Part shown: positions 6,101 to 9,791 of the stretch, piece by piece
Layout of the letters: each line of letters begins with the position of its first letter
Numbering within the stretch: the stretch's first letter is position 1
From: Kiritimatiellia bacterium
Lineage (GTDB): Bacteria > Verrucomicrobiota > Kiritimatiellia > UBA8416 > JAIOPI01
Assembly (NCBI GenBank): GCA_028822745.1
Contig: JAPKCZ010000045.1
Coordinates: 1 to 9,791, forward strand
Direction: 5' to 3'
DNA: 9,791 nucleotides
The notes under the pieces: model-generated
What the model was told of the DNA's origin: nothing
Database searches by the model: none
The model's input: the letters and a program-made list of their open reading frames with translations, nothing else
Translations under genes and position numbers: made by a program

Positions 6101-7719
6101 CTGACAGATTTCTCGGAAATGGTATTGGACTCGTGCGCTTCAAGGGCGATGGCACTGAGGTGTTCAATGAGGAAGTTGTAACCGTCATCGAATAAAAGTG
6201 CGTTCTCGCATTCTTCAATAAACACGTCACGTAACTCAGGCTGACGCATAACGTCGAGAACGGTCAGGTCGCCATCGCTTTTTTTCGCAGGGGCTTCCGT
6301 ATTCTCGCGCAGGTAGTTGATCAGGGATAGTAAATTGCCGGGGGCTTCTTTTTTCCATAAATTGTAGAGGAAAAAGACGTACTCAAGGGTTAAGCGGCTG
6401 CGCGCCGTGCTGAACTGGTCTTGCGGAGAACCAAAGACCAAGCGCCGGAAGCGTCCGGGCTGATCTTTGCTAGAGCGTTTGCGAGATTGGTAGTTTTTCC
6501 AGGCCTTCAACAGCTTGTCGTCGTAGCGAAGTTCGAAGGGCTGACTTAGCCAGCTTTCGAACGCCTTGACGCGCGCATCTTCGGAGCGTTTTTTTAGGTC
6601 GCCTTTGGGTATTTCCAGATCGCTGAGGCGACCGTAACTATCCATTGAAATGGAGCGTATGCGGCGACGCAGACCAAGATAGCGCAAGTAGCGGTAGGCG
6701 AGGCCGAAGACGTTGACGTGCGTTGTTGGGCTTTCGGCCAGTGACAATGCGGCCGATTCCTGAATCTGGACGAGATTGGGCTCGGGCGCAAGGTAGCGCT
6801 CCATGCTGCGTTTGTAGTGATCAAGGACGAGTGGCGTGCGAGCAACAAACTTTTCGGCGTTACGCTCGATGAGTTCAATGCTCGAGAGGATGGAGGTTTT
6901 GAGGTTCTCAAGTTTTTGGCGCTCGCCGGGTACGTAATCGATGACACCGTCGATATAACCCTGATCGAAGAGTTCATAGGCCGAGACGCCGACGTACTTG
7001 GCGCATTCCTGCCAAGACAAGTCGTATTTGCGTGCGATGCTGGCCAGTCCGAGAGGCTGGATCGTATTGAAGACCCCGTCGCGTACCGACAGTAAAATAT
7101 TGGCCGTTGCGAGCGGAATAGCACCGCCGGAGTAGCCGTATCCGAGGATGACACCAACACAAGGCACATCGAGTTGCGCCATTTCGGCAATCAGGCGCGA
7201 GATCGAATGGGCCTGATTCTGCGCATTCGCGTCAGCGCCAGCGTCAGCGCCGGGTGTGTCGATAAAGGTGACGACAGGGATCTTGCGCTGGGCGAACTCG
7301 CGAATCGCTTTGACGGCGATAGCGTGGTGCTCAGGCATCCAGACGCCATTGCTTTCGCCGCGATTCTGTGCAAGCACGCCAATGCGCCGAGGGGCTTGGC
7401 CTGCCTCAGTTTCCAATATCATCTCGCACCAATAGAGGGGACCATGATCACCCTGAAGCAGGACTTTTCCCTTTAGGCGCTTGATGACCTTTTTAGCATC
7501 GAGGCGCGATTTGTCCTCAGAGGGTAAAACGGTACGAGCGATGTAGTCGTCAACATTGAGCGTGCTCAACTCGCGTAGGGTTTTCTGAATGTCGGTGTTG
7601 GACAGAAGCCCGATGACCTTTTTCGAGGCGTCCCGTCTAACGGGGAAGAGGGAAAACTCGTGCGCCATCTGCTCGGCTTGCAGAAACAATTTGTCGGCTT
7701 TAGATTCGTTCGTCGGCAT
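3151..7719 (-). CDS. Single-chain acetyl-CoA/acyl-CoA carboxylase (AccA-AccD-AccC-AccB fusion)
   Basis: This 1522-residue protein appears to be a complete biotin-dependent carboxylase, making malonyl-CoA (or a related acyl-malonyl-CoA) from ATP, bicarbonate and acyl-CoA in the cytosol. Residues ~80-285 match AccA, with FIDTPGA (152-158) and GYSGGA (195-200). Residues ~290-690 are charged, probably helical and unassigned. Residues ~705-920 match AccD, with SSGGMQTKEG (781-790) and TGGAQAS (824-830), but lack the N-terminal CXXC zinc ribbon. Residues ~940-1400 are biotin carboxylase: HGGGGKG (1104-1110), RHVEVQV (1150-1156), EMNTRLQVEHP (1232-1242) and RVNAE (1280-1284). Residues ~1430-1517 are the biotin carrier, with Lys1470 in EAMK and an AccB-like thumb (TPSPNDPD, 1442-1449). 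The AccB thumb favours acetyl-CoA as substrate. The BC motif usually written QRRHQK reads QRNNQK here. An in-frame TAA 27 bp upstream supports ATG 7719 as the start. No biotin ligase gene is adjacent. Confidence 0.93.
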   Translation of the reverse strand: MPTNESKADKLFLQAEQMAHEFSLFPVRRDASKKVIGLLSNTDIQKTLRELSTLNVDDYIARTVLPSEDKSRLDAKKVIKRLKGKVLLQGDHGPLYWCEMILETEAGQAPRRIGVLAQNRGESNGVWMPEHHAIAVKAIREFAQRKIPVVTFIDTPGADAGADANAQNQAHSISRLIAEMAQLDVPCVGVILGYGYSGGAIPLATANILLSVRDGVFNTIQPLGLASIARKYDLSWQECAKYVGVSAYELFDQGYIDGVIDYVPGERQKLENLKTSILSSIELIERNAEKFVARTPLVLDHYKRSMERYLAPEPNLVQIQESAALSLAESPTTHVNVFGLAYRYLRYLGLRRRIRSISMDSYGRLSDLEIPKGDLKKRSEDARVKAFESWLSQPFELRYDDKLLKAWKNYQSRKRSSKDQPGRFRRLVFGSPQDQFSTARSRLTLEYVFFLYNLWKKEAPGNLLSLINYLRENTEAPAKKSDGDLTVLDVMRQPELRDVFIEECENALLFDDGYNFLIEHLSAIALEAHESNTISEKSVSKLVSDSLDASTQALVKRLDTPEVDVKKAQLRLRRQFRSFGERFIAYSGNGDQLKTLESWKKTAYPRLSETLFAVVTFFCEHLMPRYYRSHFEGKPYDGRILPKNIGIKDFWNRLAIAYRDLLIQDLLTHQKRTQRVMPAMIIDHFFSDFREQNRRQMSADPVRFPGFRLSIEDALSKNITPCGLITGIGNLKSDGGATQVGVAISNLAFQAGAFDMASAEKFCNLMCECMLRRIPIVCFISSGGMQTKEGAGALFSMPIVNDRLTRFVRDQNLPVITFGFGDCTGGAQASFVTHPLVQSYYLSGTNMPFAGQIVVPSYLPSTSTLSNYLQETEGAMQGLVKHPFWNTLDDELAKIDPRMPMPSESVDDVITRVLQGRFEREETTSDEVNRYADETAKNIRPVNRVLIHARGCAAAKLVSKCQEHGIQVVLVQSDADSDSAVAEMVGEHDTLVCIGGNTADESYLNATSIIRIAEQERVDAIHPGIGFLSENADFAALCAAHRINFIGPSVRSMELMGNKSNAIKTSRRLNVPVVPGSEGIVTTVQAARKVAAEIGYPVLIKAVHGGGGKGIRVVESQDAFNDSFKEIRAEAKSAFGNSDVYLERYVTSMRHVEVQVLRDRHGNTRILGLRDCSVQRNNQKIIEESGSTMLPAELEQSVYKFAEAIADEINYFGAGTVEFIYDLTHDTVYFMEMNTRLQVEHPVTEGVTGIDIVRAQFDIASNRSIEAIKAEPSGYCIEVRVNAEKVIRDEQGNVTLHPSPGVLTDCDFPVEEGVDILRAVGPNKVVTPFYDNMIAQVIVRGTDRENTIERMINYLERVNIQGVAVNIPMVLAVLRDEVFRKGIYDTTYLPQFFTRTDIDALIEATADSEASSKQTLDADSIKIEGTSELKVVAPSTGVFYITPSPNDPDMVSVGSSIKTSSPICLMEAMKLFTTLTLDDFNSDDKVLYPNDRKYKVVRIVATTGQVVNAGELMFVVAPDEAK

Positions 7720-7768
7720 AGGTTCTATTTGTTTGCTTACCTGTTAAACTTCCATACTTTGACGGCTG

Positions 7769-7797
7769 ATCATGCCCATAATCGTCATTCAATTCAA
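7769..7797 (-). promoter_or_regulatory. Candidate sigma-70 promoter of the carboxylase gene
   Basis: On the minus strand a TTGAAT box (7792-7797) is followed after 17 nt by CATGAT (7769-7774). Each matches consensus at four of six positions, and transcription would begin about 40 nt before the ATG. No strong Shine-Dalgarno is visible; the best purine run (AGGTAA) lies some 20 nt from the ATG. The call is by eye only. Confidence 0.3.
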
Positions 7798-7895
7798 GTC
7801 GCAATAGCCGAAATGGCTGCGTAAACAAGCCATCGCTCGTTTGAGCGCATGAAGGGCAGTGCCTGACGGTGGCCGCCACTTTCCGTTTTCAATAC

Positions 7896-7908
7896 TCACA
7901 ATATGTGA
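7896..7908. promoter_or_regulatory. Perfect palindrome TCACA-ATA-TGTGA, candidate operator for rhaA
   Basis: A 13-bp inverted repeat lies about 85 bp upstream of the rhaA start in the divergent intergenic region. The half-sites resemble CRP half-sites but in reversed order with a 3-nt spacer, so it is not a CRP site. It falls exactly in the 17-nt spacer of a weak promoter-like pair, TTTTCA (7886-7891) and TTAGAT (7909-7914), where a bound repressor would block transcription. The binding protein is unknown. Confidence 0.4.
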
Positions 7909-7925
7909 TTAGATCTGCCTTTTCA

Positions 7926-7949
7926 CGCTTTCCCTCCGTCGCGGAAGCG
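7926..7949 (+). other. Short hairpin in the rhaA leader
   Basis: CGCTTTCC (7926-7933) pairs with GGAAGCG (7943-7949) with one bulged T and a 9-nt loop, ending 42 nt before the rhaA ATG. It could affect leader RNA stability. It matches no riboswitch that I recognise. Confidence 0.25.
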
Positions 7950-7976
7950 TTACTCGAACAAGACGACTTTGCAAAA

Positions 7977-7983
7977 AAAAGGA
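7977..7983 (+). promoter_or_regulatory. Ribosome binding site that fixes the rhaA start
   Basis: AAAAGGA lies 8 nt before ATG 7992, behind a run of eight A. It favours this start over the in-frame GTG at 7869, which would add 41 residues lacking any likeness to the family. Confidence 0.75.
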
Positions 7984-7991
7984 CTTCACGC

Positions 7992-9281
7992 ATGAACCCA
8001 TATGCCGCTGCCGATGACACCCAGATTGAAAAGGATTACGAGGTAGCAAAAGACGCCTATGCAACGGTTGGCGTTGATGTTGATGCCGCCGTGGATGCCT
8101 GTCTGGCTGTTCCAATTTCCCTGCATTGCTGGCAAGTAGACGATGTCGGCGGGTTTGAGATTTCCGAAAGCACGGATGGCGGAGGCATCATGGCCACGGG
8201 CAATTACCCTGGCCGAGCACGCAATGGCGATGAGGCGCGGGGTGACTTCGAACAAGTCCTGGCGCTACTCCCTGGCGCGCATAAACTCAATTTACATGCA
8301 TTTTACGCCGAAACCGGCGGACAGACTGTCGCTCGGGACGCCCTTGAACCGTCGCATTTCTCAGGTTGGATGGATTGGGCCAATGCCGCAGGCATCGGGT
8401 TGGATTTCAATCCGACCTATTTTGCGCACCCCAATGCGGACGACGGCTACACGCTTTCGCACGCCAATGCAGACATCCGCGACTTCTGGGTTCGACATGG
8501 CATCGCCGCCCGTCGCATCGCTGAGCACATGGGTCGCACGGTGGGGCAGCCCTGTATAAACAACCACTGGGTGCCAGATGGTGCCAAAGATTCCCCTGCC
8601 GATCGCTTTGGCCCGCGCCAACGTCTGGTCGAATCCTACGATCGCATTTTCGACGACGCACTCGGCATTGATGCCGCCCTCTGTGTCGATGCTGTGGAGA
8701 GCAAACTCTTTGGTATTGGCAGTGAAGATTATGTCGTGGGCTCGATGGAGTTCTATACGGGCTATGCACTGACGCGCAAACTCGTGCAATGTCTTGATCT
8801 TGGGCACTACCACCCGACCGAGCAGGTCAGCGACAAGATTTCGGCATTGTTGCAATATCATGAAAAACTCCTGATCCATACCAGTCGTCCAATTCGCTGG
8901 GACAGTGACCACGTCGTGCTCTTTAACGACGATGTGCGCAACGTGTTCCTCGAGCTTGCGCGTGGAAAGGCGCTCGACCGCGTTTACGTGGCACTTGATT
9001 TTTTTGACGCAAGTATAAACCGTATAGCGGCTTACGTTATCGGAACTCGCGCCACGCGCAAAGCGATTTTGGCCGGTTTGCTCGATCCGACACAGGTTCT
9101 GCAGGGGCTTGAGCGCGACGGAAAGCTAGGCCAGAAGCTGGCCCTCATGGAAGAGCAGCGCTGCATGCCCTTCGGCGCGGTCTGGAACCAACTCTGCCGC
9201 AAAGCGGGCACCCCGCCCGCCGCCTCTTGGATCCCCGAGGTCGAGCGCTACGAGCGCGACGTCCTGTCACATCGCGTCTAA
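7992..9281 (+). CDS. rhaA: L-rhamnose isomerase
   Basis: RhaA converts L-rhamnose to L-rhamnulose in the cytosol, the first step of the phosphorylating rhamnose pathway, using divalent metal ions. The 429-residue product is close to the 419 residues of the E. coli enzyme and is recognisably similar along its whole length. Landmarks are SLHCWQ (43-48), GGGIMATGNYPG (63-74), LNLHA (99-103), LDFNP (137-141), DAVESKLFGIG (233-243), CLDLGHYHPTE (267-277), RPIRWDSDHVVL (299-310) and LDFFDASINRIA (335-346). Probable metal ligands are Glu236, Asp269, His296 and Asp304/306, assigned by motif. The gene is divergent from the carboxylase gene across 272 bp that contain a palindrome. No kinase, aldolase, transporter or regulator for rhamnose is in the window, so the rest of the pathway must lie elsewhere or has been lost. 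The enzyme family also acts on some related aldoses. Confidence 0.96.
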   Translation: MNPYAAADDTQIEKDYEVAKDAYATVGVDVDAAVDACLAVPISLHCWQVDDVGGFEISESTDGGGIMATGNYPGRARNGDEARGDFEQVLALLPGAHKLNLHAFYAETGGQTVARDALEPSHFSGWMDWANAAGIGLDFNPTYFAHPNADDGYTLSHANADIRDFWVRHGIAARRIAEHMGRTVGQPCINNHWVPDGAKDSPADRFGPRQRLVESYDRIFDDALGIDAALCVDAVESKLFGIGSEDYVVGSMEFYTGYALTRKLVQCLDLGHYHPTEQVSDKISALLQYHEKLLIHTSRPIRWDSDHVVLFNDDVRNVFLELARGKALDRVYVALDFFDASINRIAAYVIGTRATRKAILAGLLDPTQVLQGLERDGKLGQKLALMEEQRCMPFGAVWNQLCRKAGTPPAASWIPEVERYERDVLSHRV

Positions 9282-9511
9282 ACGTCGCGCTTGTTCTAAA
9301 ATGGTCACGACACCCGAGTGAATGGCCGCGCCCTGCAAGAGCTCCACGGAGTGTCGCACGCCATGGATCGTTTTAACCCAAGCGTTTCTTTATCTCATTG
9401 AGAACGTTCGGCGCGTTGACGCGTCGTGGTTTGGATATTAGTGTACAGAGCTACAAGGCCGAAACGCCTCCAGTGGCCCTGCCAAAACTGCCGCTGATTA
9501 GGGACCATTCC
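9282..9511. other. Spacer without a supportable intact gene
   Basis: This 230-bp stretch follows rhaA. No clear terminator with a T-run was found. A plus frame is open from TTG 9398 into the alanine dehydrogenase remnant, but residues before 9512 resemble nothing I know. A minus-strand frame of about 40 codons (roughly 9262-9385) reads like protein yet has no convincing start. Confidence 0.4.
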
Positions 9512-9691
9512 ATGTTAGAATATGGGGTCACATTAATGCAGGAAGCGCTCAAGCTGGCCAACCTTGGGGCTGAAGAGGCTGTGCGGCGATTGCCTGAACT
9601 GCGTCCAGGTCTAAATACCTGGCGCGGACAACTTACCTGTCAACCGGTCGCGGAGGCTTTGTCGCTGCCGTTTAGCGAGGTGTCGCTGTGA
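9512..9691 (+). pseudogene. ald: C-terminal remnant of alanine dehydrogenase
   Basis: Alanine dehydrogenase deaminates L-alanine to pyruvate with NAD and is normally about 370 residues. The 59 codons here resemble only its last segment: TLMQEALKLANLG (7-19), PELRPGLNTWRGQLT (28-42) and PVAEALSLPF (45-54). The nucleotide-binding domain and all catalytic residues are missing, and no further homology is visible upstream in any plus frame. AGGGA (9500-9504) lies 7 nt before ATG 9512, so a short peptide could still be made. The frame stays open upstream to TTG 9398 with unrelated sequence. The stop overlaps the next candidate gene by 4 bp (GTGA). Similarity is by memory of the family pattern; the related transhydrogenase alpha subunit is an alternative source. 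Confidence 0.55.
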
Positions 9692-9791
9692 GAACGGTAC
9701 GTTTCGGCCTGATCGGGTGTGATCTCCTCGCTGCGTCCTCTGTGAACTCAAGCGTAGCGGGTGTTAATTCTTTTCTTTGGCCTATGGGATG
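9688..9791 (+). CDS. Possible Gfo/Idh/MocA-type oxidoreductase, N-terminal fragment at window edge
   Basis: From GTG 9688 the frame stays open for 34 codons to the window end. It opens VRTVRFGLIGC, which matches the usual first beta strand and turn of NAD(P)-dependent sugar-type oxidoreductases of the Gfo/Idh/MocA family. AGCGAGG (9674-9680) lies 7 nt before the GTG, and the start overlaps the preceding stop by 4 bp. After IGC the expected Gly-X-Gly pattern is absent (IGCD follows) and the next 20 residues do not look like the family, so it may be decayed or another protein. Too little is visible to decide. Confidence 0.3.
   Translation, partial: MRTVRFGLIGCDLLAASSVNSSVAGVNSFLWPMG

Noticed and set aside
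5668..6195. Long open frames antisense to the carboxylase gene
   Set aside because: They are mirror frames of a strongly conserved coding sequence and resemble no protein family.
7229..7252. 12-bp tandem repeat (GCGTCAGCGCC units) in the carboxylase gene
   Set aside because: It encodes GADAGADA in the AccA loop, whose length matches normal AccA, so it looks like coincidental codon repetition and not an expansion.
7869..7991. GTG start adding 41 residues to L-rhamnose isomerase
   Set aside because: The extension has no family likeness, contains the palindrome and hairpin, and ATG 7992 has a strong Shine-Dalgarno.
8361..8912. 183-codon minus-strand frame inside rhaA
   Set aside because: It lies wholly antisense to a full-length conserved enzyme gene and shows no family motif.
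9262..9385. Minus-strand protein-like stretch of ~40 codons after rhaA
   Set aside because: It is bounded by stops, has no ATG start or ribosome site, and matches nothing I recognise.

Overview
The window holds four tightly packed plus-strand genes (1-2932), one very large minus-strand gene (3151-7719), a plus-strand sugar isomerase gene (7992-9281) and a decayed or rearranged tail (9282-9791). Base composition is moderately GC-rich. Intergenic gaps are short, stops and starts overlap, and Shine-Dalgarno sites are recognisable, so this is a bacterial chromosome. The host cannot be named from the sequence. The enzyme set (ArsM, FNR-type reductase, radical SAM enzyme, L-rhamnose isomerase, fused acetyl-CoA carboxylase) fits a Gram-negative heterotroph, with Proteobacteria or the Planctomycetes-Verrucomicrobia group as guesses. 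No RNA genes, CRISPR arrays or insertion sequences were seen.

Region 1 (1-2932) reads as one operon. It contains an arsenite S-adenosylmethionine methyltransferase (ArsM, 5' end outside the window), a small flavin/NAD(P)H reductase of the ferredoxin-NADP reductase fold, a radical SAM enzyme with a CX3CX2C motif and a Cys-rich twitch-like C-terminus, and a divergent stand-alone receiver-domain protein. Genes 2/3 overlap by 8 bp and genes 3/4 by 1 bp, so these three are probably translationally coupled. My inference is an arsenic-linked pathway in which the reductase feeds electrons to the radical SAM enzyme, acting on arsenite or on a methylated arsenical made by ArsM. I do not recognise the radical SAM enzyme as ArsS or ArsL. 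This cassette is the best candidate for an undescribed system.

Region 2 (3151-7719, minus strand) is a single 1522-residue protein holding all the parts of a bacterial acetyl-CoA carboxylase. The order is AccA-like carboxyltransferase half, about 350 residues of unassigned sequence, AccD-like carboxyltransferase half, biotin carboxylase, then an AccB-type biotin carrier. This order, with the alpha half first and the biotin carrier last, is unlike the eukaryotic enzyme. It converges on region 1, and a hairpin lies between the two.

Region 3 (7720-9281) has a divergent promoter region with a perfect palindrome, TCACA-ATA-TGTGA, followed by a complete L-rhamnose isomerase gene (rhaA). No other rhamnose gene is visible.

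Region 4 (9282-9791) contains a remnant resembling the last ~55 residues of alanine dehydrogenase. It overlaps by 4 bp the GTG start of a possible oxidoreductase gene of the Gfo/Idh/MocA type that runs off the window. This tail looks like a rearrangement junction.
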